Assembly: GCA_964627805.1 (NCBI GenBank)
Contig: CAZVLA010000036.1
Span: 19,804-83,803, forward strand
Source: CAZAMI01 sp964627805
Lineage (GTDB): Archaea > Thermoproteota > Thermoprotei_A > Sulfolobales > NBVN01
DNA length: 64,000 bases
Direction: 5' to 3'
Part shown: piece by piece, positions 52,945-61,278 of the stretch
Layout of the letters: each line of letters begins with the position of its first letter
Position numbering within the stretch: position 1 is the stretch's first letter
Translations under genes and position numbers: made by a program
The notes under the pieces: generated by a model
What the model saw: only the letters and a program-made list of their open reading frames with translations
What the model was told of the DNA's origin: nothing
Databases searched by the model: none

Positions 52945-53769
52945 GTGGGTGGGGAGCACATACTCTACACTAAGTTAGCTAAGTACTACGACGTAATCTA
53001 TAGGGAGTACCTTAAGTCTGTAGTTCCTAGGGAGATTGATGCCGTTGAGGAGGTGTTTAGGAGGTTCGCTAGGAGGGTGGTTAGGGAGGTACTCGACATA
53101 GCCTGCGGTACTGGAGGACCTACTCTTGAGTTAGCTAGGAGGGGCTACTTAGTTACTGGTGCTGACCTCCATGAGGAGGTTATTGAGTTAGCTAGGGTGA
53201 AGGCTAGGGAGGCTGGACTTAAGGTAGACTTCGTAGTTACTGATGCTAGGGGCTTGAGTAGGGTATTCCCTAGTGATTCCTTCGACGCAGTAACTATGTT
53301 CTTCTCATCAATTAACTACATGACTAGTTGGGGTGACCTACTTAAGTTATTGAGTGAGGTTAAGTACGTACTTAGGGAGGGTGGTGTATTCGTAGCTGAC
53401 GCACCTAACCCCCACGACCTCATGTTTAGGTTAGGTAGGGGAGGTGGTGAGGGTAGGGCATACACATGGGATGTGGAGGGGGCTGAGGAGGGTGAGTACG
53501 TAGTACTTACTGACTGGAAGGAAGTAATTAACTGGGTTGATGGCGTGATTAGGTTTAAGAGATTAATAACCATAGTGAGGAATAACGGGAGAACTGAGTC
53601 ATACCTAATGAGTGATACCCTAAGACTACACACAGCTAAGGAACTAGAACTAGCAGCTAAGGAAGCAGACTTCAAGGAAGTTAAGGTAATGTGCTACTCA
53701 AAAGGAAAACTACTTAACCCATCCGAAGGAGGTACCTGCGGGAGGCTAGTACTAGTAGCTGTAAAGTAG
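52945..53769 (+). CDS. SAM-dependent class I methyltransferase
   Basis: A 274-residue methyltransferase. Motif I is VLDIACGTGGPTLELARRG from about residue 51, the acidic residue after strand beta-2 is in TGADLHEE, the VVTDARG segment is motif II, and motif III is 'FDAVTMFFSSINYM'. The C-terminal part resembles a small-molecule methyltransferase with an added beta sheet ('EYVVLTDWKEVINWVDGVIRFKRLI'). The substrate is not evident. GTG start; the gene stands alone. Confidence 0.85.
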   Translation: MGGEHILYTKLAKYYDVIYREYLKSVVPREIDAVEEVFRRFARRVVREVLDIACGTGGPTLELARRGYLVTGADLHEEVIELARVKAREAGLKVDFVVTDARGLSRVFPSDSFDAVTMFFSSINYMTSWGDLLKLLSEVKYVLREGGVFVADAPNPHDLMFRLGRGGGEGRAYTWDVEGAEEGEYVVLTDWKEVINWVDGVIRFKRLITIVRNNGRTESYLMSDTLRLHTAKELELAAKEADFKEVKVMCYSKGKLLNPSEGGTCGRLVLVAVK

Positions 53770-54250
53770 GTTTTGAACTTAGCTTACGCATAGACTACAC
53801 TACGTAAATCACTGTTTGGGTAGGATTAGGTACTTCACTTAAGGAGCTTCAACAGCGAGGCTATAAGCACTAACACCACACAATGGTTCATAAAAAGAGA
53901 GTAACTAATTAAGTTTACTGAAGTAATGAACGAAGCTAACTTGAGGAGGTGAGTCCTTACGGAGTTTGTAAGGTTAAGTAACGTAACGTACATCTCATTA
54001 ATAGAAAACAAACCATGAATATATCTTAGGAAGGATCCTAAGGTCAGTATCAGCACCCCCTATACGAGGGAGGGCTTTCCTGAGAATATAGTCTTATTCA
54101 CTACTTAACTGATTTGTGAGGGGTTGGGTAGGTTCTTTACGGTCTTTTAGGGTAGTTATTACTAATTTTAGATTAGCTTTTAGTGTTGGGTTAGTGAGTC
54201 CTTCCCTTGATGTGGTGGTATCCTCTGTTATGAGGGCTTGATTAGTGGGT
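53770..54250. other. 481-base gene-free stretch
   Basis: No gene that I can support. The TTAAG/GTAC word bias weakens from about 53950 to 54250, and T-rich runs appear (for example around 54150). A Shine-Dalgarno-like GAGGAGGTG at 53944 precedes only a 10-codon frame. A 73-codon open frame on the minus strand (53835-54056) has no plausible start context or family, so I did not call it. It may be old decayed sequence downstream of the restriction-type genes. Confidence 0.45.
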
Positions 54251-55276
54251 TTAGTTAGGTTGTTCCTGTGTTGTTAGTTTGTTGATTAGTTCTTCAATCT
54301 CCTTTAGGTCTTCCTTACTTAGTTTCTTCTTACTCCTTATTTCCCTACCCTTATTAGCTAGTGCTTTATGTATTGGGTTTTGTGGGTTGTACTTAGGTAT
54401 TTTGAAGTACCTTAGGAATCTTGGCTGTACGTGCCCTACCCATGGTGAGAGCTCCTTAACTACTTCATTAATTTGTGGTGATAGTAACGTAGTCATTAAG
54501 TAGTTAGCTTCCTCCTCACTACTAACTACTACGTAGTTTACGGTGTAGTCCGGTATTGCTCCTTCAGTATCTACTGCTACCTTAAATTCCTTAGCTACGT
54601 CTCTCCACATGACCTTATACTTACTGAATACCTCACCCCTCATTCTCTCAACGTACCACCACTCCCTACGTAAGTGCTTACTAACACTCCTCAACACCTC
54701 AACGACCTCATCCCTAGATAGGTAGTTCCTATACAGTAGCGTACCCCTTAACTCACCCTCACTTAAGAACCTCCTACGTACCCTATCGTATGGTATGATG
54801 ACGTACATGTACTTACTCACGTAACCAACCTCAATGAAGCTACCCTTAACGGCCTTGAATAAGTAATTACCCTCAATAACGAAGGGACCTAAACCTAAGG
54901 ACCTACTCAACCTAGTCTCAACGAGGAAGCACTCACCACTAAATCCTGGAGGGCATGAAGTTGGTTTAGGTTCGTTAATGACTAACCAAGCACCCCTAGC
55001 TGAAGTTAATGTAACCCCCTCATGACCTACGTAGTAAGTCCTCGTAGGTCCTAAGACCCCCCTAGAACGTTCGTAAGTACCCCTACTAAGCCATAGCACC
55101 TCCCTAGAAGCACCACTACCTAACTCAATAGCCACGTAATCCCTAGAATCAACCCTGAAACCACTACTTAAGTAGAGCTTATAAACCTCCTCATACCTAG
55201 GCTCCCTACCACCGAAGCCCTCAGGACTTAACCTACGCCCCTCAAGCCTTACGTACCTAAATAGTGGGGTACTCAC
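54251..55276 (-). CDS. Target-recognition-like protein paired with the DNA methylase
   Basis: A 341-residue protein that looks like the C-terminal target-recognition part of a type IIG/Eco57I or PglX-like enzyme. 'EGNYLFKAVKGSFIEVGYVSKYMYVIIPYD' resembles the DNA-reading module, 'LLYRNYLSRDEVVEVLRSVSKHLRREWWYVERMRGEVF' is a long helix pair, and 'NYVVVSSEEEANYLMTTLLSPQINEVVKELS' recalls the 'yylaaiLNS' spacer repeat that precedes a C-terminal helix. A lysine-rich tail (KGREIRSKKKLSKEDLKEIEELI) ends it. It overlaps the methylase gene by 4 bases. It could also be the natural C-terminus of one split protein. Confidence 0.7.
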   Translation of the reverse strand: MSTPLFRYVRLEGRRLSPEGFGGREPRYEEVYKLYLSSGFRVDSRDYVAIELGSGASREVLWLSRGTYERSRGVLGPTRTYYVGHEGVTLTSARGAWLVINEPKPTSCPPGFSGECFLVETRLSRSLGLGPFVIEGNYLFKAVKGSFIEVGYVSKYMYVIIPYDRVRRRFLSEGELRGTLLYRNYLSRDEVVEVLRSVSKHLRREWWYVERMRGEVFSKYKVMWRDVAKEFKVAVDTEGAIPDYTVNYVVVSSEEEANYLMTTLLSPQINEVVKELSPWVGHVQPRFLRYFKIPKYNPQNPIHKALANKGREIRSKKKLSKEDLKEIEELINKLTTQEQPN

Positions 55277-57489
55277 GAACCAACACCCCCCTTAACAGCA
55301 ATCACTACGCCTGGTTGGTTCTTAGCACCTTCAAAGGGCTGAACACCCTCTAAGTCAATTACCTCATGAATACGTAAGCCCTCACTAATTAGGAATGACC
55401 TCCACCCACTACCGTGGAGACCCTTAAATATACTCGTAGGTACCATAAGCCCAACAACACCACCTACCCTAAGTAAGTACTTCGTACTTACTGCATGAAG
55501 TACTACCGATACATCAAGCTTCTTAGCTGCTTCCTTAGGTGGTGAGACGCCTAATTCCTTAGCTACCTCCCTCAACTTACTACCGTACCTACTAGGGTAC
55601 TTAGAGACGTTAACCCAAGGTAAGTTACCTAGGACTAAGTCGAAGCCACCTTCAGAAGCTATGAGTGCTAAGGCGTTATTCATGAGTATACTGTACCATA
55701 AGTGATTAATTCCGTAATTCTCAAGTACCTTAACTACCTCAGTAATTAACCTTAAGGAACCCTCCTCACTACCCCCTAAATCAGTACCTAACTCCTCCCT
55801 AAACCCCTCAATACCCCTAATCCTTAAGGCTGTGAAGGCCCTATGAAGCTTAAGTAAGTCACCCCTAAACGCCTTAATTAGTGACTTAGGTATGCTTAAC
55901 CTTATGTAGTACTCATTAAGTCTCCTATCATACCTAATAGGTAATCCCCTACCCCTAAGCTCCTTAATCACCCCCTCATCAATACCTAAGCTACTTAACG
56001 GTATGTAAAGAACTAATTCCTTAGGCTCATGACTGAAGAACCTCATTAAGCCCTCCCCGTAAGTTCCAGTACGTTTATTCTCGTGAATAACGAGTAAGTC
56101 AATCCTGTATATAGGTATCATGGGTTCCTCATAGAGGTAGTTACCGTAAATCATTAGTAACTTATAGATTTGTAGTAAGTAATTAACCTTAGCAGTAATA
56201 ACCGCTACTGGGTTTAAGTCAATCCCGACAACACTACGGAGTATCTGATGAGTTAATTCCACGGGATGTATCTTAGGTTTCTTACTAACGTACCACTTAA
56301 GTACTGCGTCAAGGTACTGAATACCGAATGTGAAGGAGCCGCACGTAGGGTCTACGAACTTAGGTAACCTACCGAACCTTAGGTAGTACTCATTAATTAA
56401 CTCAATTAAGTCCTCATCAGTGTTACTAATCATTAACTCCCTAGGTAACTCACCACGAACTAGTAAGTGAGTAGCTCTCCACACAATCAACTTAGCTAAC
56501 CAGTCAGGTGTGTAGAACTCACCTAACTGCCTCCTTAAGGAAGCATCAACTACCCCCTGGTAAATCCTCTTAAGTAAGTCAAGCCCTACAGGCCTACTCC
56601 AGTCAATCTCAATTAACTCCCTCCCAACATCCCTGAAGAACCCATCAACCTCCTTAGCTACTTCAGGTGAGAATATCCAGTCATACTCATCCCTCTCGAA
56701 TACGTAGTTTATGTTGAATCTCGTTAATGCCTTCCTACGCCAGAATAACTCAGTAGCTGCTCTCCACCCATCCTGAAGTAGCTTTATCGGTATTGTGTAC
56801 CTACCACCACCTAGTATGGACTCGAGGACTGTACACCCAAGTATCTTAAGGATTGCTGTGTAGATTGTTAACTCAATGAATAACCTACTTAACTCATTAC
56901 CTACACTATCGAGTACTTCCTTACCGTAGAGTAGCTCCATACCCCTCCTCCAAATCCTTACGTAAGTACTTACTCCACCACGATCTAACTTAGGGATTAG
57001 TGATAGTAGCTTATCCTCCCACTTACTAACTACGTCCGTAATCCTAGAGAGTACGTTCTCGGGTGTAGGTTCTAGCGAGGCTATACTGACCTCACTAATC
57101 ACCTTGAGGAGGGACCTCAGCTCCTTAGATGCGTTACTGACCTCACCCGTACTGAAGCTACGTTCATACACGCAGTCACTGCCTAGGTAGAGCTCAAAAC
57201 CCACTAACCCTCCGTAGGGTCTCGGGTACTCCCTATAGTACTCCTCAGTAGGTACGTCTATGAGGAGACCTAAGCAGTGACCGTAGTTCCTTAAGTAATT
57301 AAGTAGTTTGGGTCTACCTAAGTACCTACTACCGGGTTCCTCAATCACGACAGGTAATTCCTTAGAGCCGTAGCTAATGAGTAGTGCGGTACCGTCGGTA
57401 CTTACTTCCTTAAGCCTCACAGAACCGTCGGTACCACCTACTACGTCCTCCACGAACTCCCTAACGTAGTCCCTAGCAACCCTAGACAC
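55273..57489 (-). CDS. N6-adenine DNA methylase, type IIG/PglX-like, motif IV altered
   Basis: A 738-residue protein. Motif I is FVDPTCGSFTFG near residue 378, and motif II is GIDLNPVAVITAKVNYLLQ near 425. A long insert (~440-610) precedes motif IV, which reads LVLGNLPWVNV near 617 instead of NPPW/Y. The final part ('VVGLMVPTSIFKGLHGSGWRSFLISEGLRIHEVIDL...GAKNQPGVVIAVK') is motif VIII-like and typical of Eco57I/PglX enzymes. The first 100 residues resemble a worn PD-(D/E)XK fold, with VVIEEPG where an E-x-K is expected. It forms a translationally coupled pair with the target-recognition-like gene and may be a modification-only or defence enzyme. Confidence 0.85.
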   Translation of the reverse strand: MSRVARDYVREFVEDVVGGTDGSVRLKEVSTDGTALLISYGSKELPVVIEEPGSRYLGRPKLLNYLRNYGHCLGLLIDVPTEEYYREYPRPYGGLVGFELYLGSDCVYERSFSTGEVSNASKELRSLLKVISEVSIASLEPTPENVLSRITDVVSKWEDKLLSLIPKLDRGGVSTYVRIWRRGMELLYGKEVLDSVGNELSRLFIELTIYTAILKILGCTVLESILGGGRYTIPIKLLQDGWRAATELFWRRKALTRFNINYVFERDEYDWIFSPEVAKEVDGFFRDVGRELIEIDWSRPVGLDLLKRIYQGVVDASLRRQLGEFYTPDWLAKLIVWRATHLLVRGELPRELMISNTDEDLIELINEYYLRFGRLPKFVDPTCGSFTFGIQYLDAVLKWYVSKKPKIHPVELTHQILRSVVGIDLNPVAVITAKVNYLLQIYKLLMIYGNYLYEEPMIPIYRIDLLVIHENKRTGTYGEGLMRFFSHEPKELVLYIPLSSLGIDEGVIKELRGRGLPIRYDRRLNEYYIRLSIPKSLIKAFRGDLLKLHRAFTALRIRGIEGFREELGTDLGGSEEGSLRLITEVVKVLENYGINHLWYSILMNNALALIASEGGFDLVLGNLPWVNVSKYPSRYGSKLREVAKELGVSPPKEAAKKLDVSVVLHAVSTKYLLRVGGVVGLMVPTSIFKGLHGSGWRSFLISEGLRIHEVIDLEGVQPFEGAKNQPGVVIAVKGGVGS

Positions 57490-57548
57490 TGCTTAATCAC
57501 TACCCGGGAGTGATTATCTGCGTAAGCTTTATCTACGTAATGAGTTAA

Positions 57549-58049
57549 TCAATCCCTACAGGTACGGAGCATCTCCCTCAGCACCTTAATTAATTCGTTA
57601 AAGTCCTTAACGCCCTTACCGAACTTTATGAATGTCACATTACCAACTAACTCCCTAACCTCCCTTAAGTGTATGTCTCGGTCATCTACGTACACGACCT
57701 CCTCAGGCTCTAGACCTAACTCCTTAACAGCCCTCATGATGAGTACCCCCTTATGTGGGTGTGGCTCTATGTAGTTCCTCATGAAGTACTCCTGAAGCCC
57801 GAAGGACTTAATTGCTTCAGTAGCTACTTCAGGGTCGTTCCAACTCACCGTAACTACGATTAAGCCCTGCTCCCTAGCCCAGCTTAGGAACTCCTTAACA
57901 CCCTCCCTCAACCTAACCTCAACACCTGCCCGATCACTAATTACTCCATCCTTAACTACCTTGAACGGTGGTATTAGTGATGATATGTCCTTATGATCCC
58001 ACACGACACCGTCTAGGTCAAGCATTACTGCTTTAGGGCACTTAACCAT
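57549..58049 (-). CDS. HAD phosphatase of the MDP-1 type
   Basis: A 166-residue HAD enzyme without a large cap. Motif I is D11-L-D13-G-V-V-W-D-H, motif II is VTVSWND near residue 73, and motif IV is VYVDDRDIH near 123. This pattern (V-V-W at motif I and S-W in motif II) matches magnesium-dependent phosphatase 1. It follows the racemase-like gene by 11 bases in what seems to be one operon. Confidence 0.87.
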   Translation of the reverse strand: MVKCPKAVMLDLDGVVWDHKDISSLIPPFKVVKDGVISDRAGVEVRLREGVKEFLSWAREQGLIVVTVSWNDPEVATEAIKSFGLQEYFMRNYIEPHPHKGVLIMRAVKELGLEPEEVVYVDDRDIHLREVRELVGNVTFIKFGKGVKDFNELIKVLREMLRTCRD

Positions 58050-58060
58050 TCACTAAACCC

Positions 58061-58771
58061 TCACTCAATACCTACTGCCTTCTTAAGTGCTGCTATAGCT
58101 AATAACCTAGTTGAGTTTAGTGTAGGTAGTGGTGATACCTCATCATTAATTATTAAGGGTAATTCAGTACACCCAAGGACCACCGCATCACACCCCCTCC
58201 TCCTTAAGTCCTCAATAACACTCACTAAGTACTCCCTAGACTCCTCCCTAACTACTCCGTAGACTAACTCATTGAATATTACCTCATTAATTCTGAACCT
58301 ATCCTCCTTACTAGGTATTACGTACTCCAGCCCGTACTTACTCAGTCTTGATGGGTATACTTGAGACTCCATTAAGTACTTAGTACCTAAGATACCTAAC
58401 CTCCTAAAGCCCCTCCTAACAGCTTCCTTAGCTACCTCCTCAGCTATGTGTAGCCAAGGTATTGGTGACTCCTTAACTACTACATCATATACTACGTGGA
58501 TCGTGTTGTCTGGGCATATCACGAAGTCAGCACCAACCCTAGCTAACTTCCTAGCTGACTCAATCATTAACCTAGCAACCCCACCCCAATCACCTTCCTC
58601 AATGTACTTAACGTACTCACTGAATGGGTAGTTATGTAGGGTTACTTCAGGGTGTGCGTACTTCCTACCTAAGTACTTCTCACCCTCAGTACATATTATC
58701 CTGTAGCATAGGGCAGCACCTGGTGAGCTACAAGCTACTATACCTATGTGCTTAACCCTCCCAACCATCAC
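58061..58771 (-). CDS. Aspartate/glutamate racemase family protein
   Basis: A 236-residue protein of the Asp/Glu racemase family, with the two catalytic cysteines in usual contexts: C86 in ADFVICPDNTIH and C201 in VLGCTELPLII. The GIVACSSPGAALCYRII N-terminus suits the subgroup that racemises amino acids or isomerises related acids without cofactor. It overlaps the XRE-regulator gene by 4 bases and precedes the MDP-1 phosphatase gene, so all three are probably one transcript. The true substrate is unknown. Confidence 0.87.
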   Translation of the reverse strand: MMVGRVKHIGIVACSSPGAALCYRIICTEGEKYLGRKYAHPEVTLHNYPFSEYVKYIEEGDWGGVARLMIESARKLARVGADFVICPDNTIHVVYDVVVKESPIPWLHIAEEVAKEAVRRGFRRLGILGTKYLMESQVYPSRLSKYGLEYVIPSKEDRFRINEVIFNELVYGVVREESREYLVSVIEDLRRRGCDAVVLGCTELPLIINDEVSPLPTLNSTRLLAIAALKKAVGIE

Positions 58772-59310
58772 TCCCTACCCCCGTACTTCAGAATGACTAT
58801 AGCTACGGAGTCCGTATCCGGTGATGCGTATACGTGATCGACATCACCTCTGAAGGAGTAGGTACTTAACTCCCCTACGTACTTCGGGTTACTCATGGGT
58901 CCAGTAATTAGTGAGCCCTTAACAACTAGTACGTACTCCTTAAGGACCCCCTTATGCGGTTTAGCCCTCCTAGCTGAGCCCTTACGTAGCTTCATTAAGT
59001 AGATCTCAGTATCACCTACACCCTCAACTAACTTAATGGATACCCCATCCTCACTAACTATGGTTGCTGGCTCAATTAACTCACTGAAGGGTACTTTAAG
59101 AGCGTTAGCTATGGCCCATAGAGTACCTATGGTTGGGTTCGACTTACCTGCCTCAATCATTGATAGTGTCGACTTAGCTACCCCAGCCCTCCTACTTAAT
59201 TCAGTAATGGTTAACCCTCTAGACTCCCTAATCCTCCTTAAGTTCCTACCAATAACTACTAAGTAGTCAGAACCTCCCAAACCGAACACCAAGTTCTGCG
59301 TACCGAACAA
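58768..59310 (-). CDS. XRE-family regulator with C-terminal cupin
   Basis: A 180-residue regulator. Residues 18-78 form an XRE helix-turn-helix ('RNLRRIRESRGLTITELSRRAGVAKSTLSMIEAGKSNPTIGTLWAIANALKVPFSELIEP'-like; LSRRAGVAKSTLSMIEAGKS is the core). Residues 95-175 are a cupin that probably senses a small ligand. It is first in an operon with the racemase and MDP-1 genes (4-base overlap), and a perfect 23-base tandem repeat begins 2 bases upstream of its TTG start. A start at a later TTG/GTG would shorten the unusual N-terminus. It likely controls its own operon. Confidence 0.88.
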   Translation of the reverse strand: MFGTQNLVFGLGGSDYLVVIGRNLRRIRESRGLTITELSRRAGVAKSTLSMIEAGKSNPTIGTLWAIANALKVPFSELIEPATIVSEDGVSIKLVEGVGDTEIYLMKLRKGSARRAKPHKGVLKEYVLVVKGSLITGPMSNPKYVGELSTYSFRGDVDHVYASPDTDSVAIVILKYGGRE

Positions 59311-59311
59311 A

Positions 59312-59357
59312 TCTAATAAGTATTACTGATTACGTCTAATAAGTATTACTGATTACG
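59312..59357. repeat. Perfect 23-base tandem repeat, two copies
   Basis: Two identical adjacent 23-base units (59312-59334 and 59335-59357), each starting TCTAATAAGTATTACTGATT. Each contains the palindromic TAATA-AG-TATTA. They lie directly before the XRE-cupin gene and could be paired operators for that regulator. They also fall within the region where its promoter should be. Confidence 0.65.
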
Positions 59358-59513
59358 TTAGGGAGTAGCGAGTAGCGACTGTAGGTAGGGCTCAGTAATG
59401 AGTATTAACTACTGAGGCAGTAGTGACTGACGTACTACGTAGTTCGTACTTAGTAGAGAGTAGTAACTAATGTTTTTACCTATGAATCGCTAGGGTTGTT
59501 GGGGAGTAAGTAA

Positions 59514-59993
59514 GTGCTTAGGAGGGGGATTTCAGGGCCTCTATCACTAGCGATCATGCTCCCGCTATTCGTAGCTGCTTCAGTATTTGTTGCTCTCTAC
59601 ATAGCTGGGTTACTACCTGCTGCTGGATTCGGTACTCAACCAATTAAGTTAATTATCTACGGACCCGTAGTTAATGGTAATGAAGTCACTATATTCGTGA
59701 GGAACGACGGTGGGTCTAGGGTCTACATTAGTGAGGTACTACTGAATAACATGTTCTGCTTAGTTAAGGAGGTCTACGACGCCTCAGACCCTAGTAGCTA
59801 TAACGTAACCTACTCAAGCATTAATGACTTAATGAATAACCCATTCAAGGTGGATCCTCAAGAGACCGTAGTAGTTGTTTTTGAATCACCTATTAAGTTA
59901 AGGGCTGGTATGAGCTACCAGATTAAGGTAGTTACTGATAAGGGTCTTGAGTTCATGACTGAACTATACGTTAACTACGTAGGTACTACCTAA
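59514..59993 (+). CDS. Pilin-like secreted protein
   Basis: A 159-residue protein with an archaeal class III signal: R-R-G followed by ISGPLSLAIMLPLFVAASVFVALYIAGLL, with cleavage expected after the Gly at residue 5. The remaining ~120 residues form a beta-rich head ('LIIYGPVVNGNEVTIFVRNDGGSRVYISEVLLNN') of the type found in minor archaeal pilins. It is probably a surface filament or minor pilin subunit processed by a PibD-like peptidase. No pilus assembly ATPase is in the window. GTG start. Confidence 0.8.
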   Translation: MLRRGISGPLSLAIMLPLFVAASVFVALYIAGLLPAAGFGTQPIKLIIYGPVVNGNEVTIFVRNDGGSRVYISEVLLNNMFCLVKEVYDASDPSSYNVTYSSINDLMNNPFKVDPQETVVVVFESPIKLRAGMSYQIKVVTDKGLEFMTELYVNYVGTT

Positions 59994-60029
59994 TTAACTA
60001 CGTAGGTAATTTACTTACGGGTTACTGAA

Positions 60030-61175
60030 TTGAGTAGTGAGTTGTATGAGCGTGAGAAGCCCTACCCACCAGAGGATTACGTACGTGTTAATCACTTAGA
60101 ACTTAAGGAGTTCGTTAAGGAGATTTTCGAGGCGCTTAACGTACCACCTGAGGATGCTGAGGTAGTTGCTGACGTACTAGTTAAGGCTGACTTATTCGGT
60201 ATCTCAAGCCACGGCGTCCAGAGGGTTGGGAGGTACGTAGGTGGTATTAGGGTAGGTAACGTGAATGTAAGACCTAGGGTTAGGGTGGTTAGGGACTTAG
60301 GTGCTACCGCTTTAATTGATGCTGACAACGGCTTAGGTCAGCCAGTAAGTGTTAAGGCTATGAAGCTAGCCATTAATAAGGCTAGGGACTACGGAGTCGG
60401 TCTAGTACTTGTTAGGAGGAGTAACCACTTCGGAATAGCTGGTTACTACTCACTAATAGCTTGTGAGGAGGGGTTCATCGGTGTCACCATAACTAACTCA
60501 GAGAACTTAGTAGCTTACGTAAATACGTTAGGTAGGACCTTAGGTACTAACCCAGTAGCTATTGCAGTACCTAAGGAGGGTGAACCACCATTCATACTAT
60601 TCGACGCAGCAACATCAGTAGTTCCTGTAGGTAAGGTTGAGATATACTCTAAGGTGGGTAAGGAAGTACCTCCGGGTTGGGTAATTGATGATGAGGGTAA
60701 CTTACTATCGGGTGATGCTAAGTACGTACTAAAGATGATTAAGGAGGGTAGGGCATCCCTACTACCCCTAGGTGGTTTAGGTGAGGAGTTCGGGGGTCAT
60801 AAGGGCTCCGGGATAGCATTCATGATTGACTTAATAGCTGGTGTATTATCAGGTGCTGCTTGGGGTTACCACGTAGGGTACACCATAGGTAAGGAACCAG
60901 CTAACGTGGGTCACGCATTCCTAGCAATAAATATTGAGGCATTCATGAGTAGGGAGGAATTCATTGAGAGGGTAATGAAGTACGTAAGTGAGGTTAAGTC
61001 CCTTAGGAAGCACCCTAAAGCTGATAGAGTGTGGGTACCTGGTGAGAAGGCCTGGCTAACTATGAGGACTAGGGTTAAGTTAGGTATACCACTACATAAG
61101 AACGTTTATAGGGAGTTAATCAGTATTGCTGAGGAGGTAGGTGTTCGTAAGGTACTTAAGCCAGTAAGTAGTTAG
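60030..61175 (+). CDS. Ldh-family (malate/L-lactate/sulfolactate) dehydrogenase
   Basis: A 381-residue NAD(P)-dependent oxidoreductase of the LDH2/MDH2 family. 'FGISSHGVQRVGRYVGGIRVGNV' near residue 55 carries the catalytic His, 'VLVRRSNHFGIAGYYSLIACEEGFIGVTITNS' is near 128, and 'GGHKGSGIAFMIDLIAGVLSGA' is near 250. It reduces or oxidises a 2-hydroxy/2-oxo acid such as malate, lactate, sulfolactate or ureidoglycolate; the acid cannot be named from sequence. TTG start at 60030; it follows the pilin-like gene by 36 bases. Confidence 0.9.
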   Translation: MSSELYEREKPYPPEDYVRVNHLELKEFVKEIFEALNVPPEDAEVVADVLVKADLFGISSHGVQRVGRYVGGIRVGNVNVRPRVRVVRDLGATALIDADNGLGQPVSVKAMKLAINKARDYGVGLVLVRRSNHFGIAGYYSLIACEEGFIGVTITNSENLVAYVNTLGRTLGTNPVAIAVPKEGEPPFILFDAATSVVPVGKVEIYSKVGKEVPPGWVIDDEGNLLSGDAKYVLKMIKEGRASLLPLGGLGEEFGGHKGSGIAFMIDLIAGVLSGAAWGYHVGYTIGKEPANVGHAFLAINIEAFMSREEFIERVMKYVSEVKSLRKHPKADRVWVPGEKAWLTMRTRVKLGIPLHKNVYRELISIAEEVGVRKVLKPVSS

Positions 61176-61278
61176 GTCCTTAGTCATTAGGTGGTGGGAG
61201 GGTAGGAAGTACTGCTTTAGGTTGAGTACCTTAGGTAGGGTTGTTAATGAGTTAATTAAGTACGTAATCGATGAGGAG

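Noticed and set aside
53835..54056. 73-codon minus-strand frame in the gap after the methyltransferase
   Set aside because: No ribosome site, family or consistent codon use was found.
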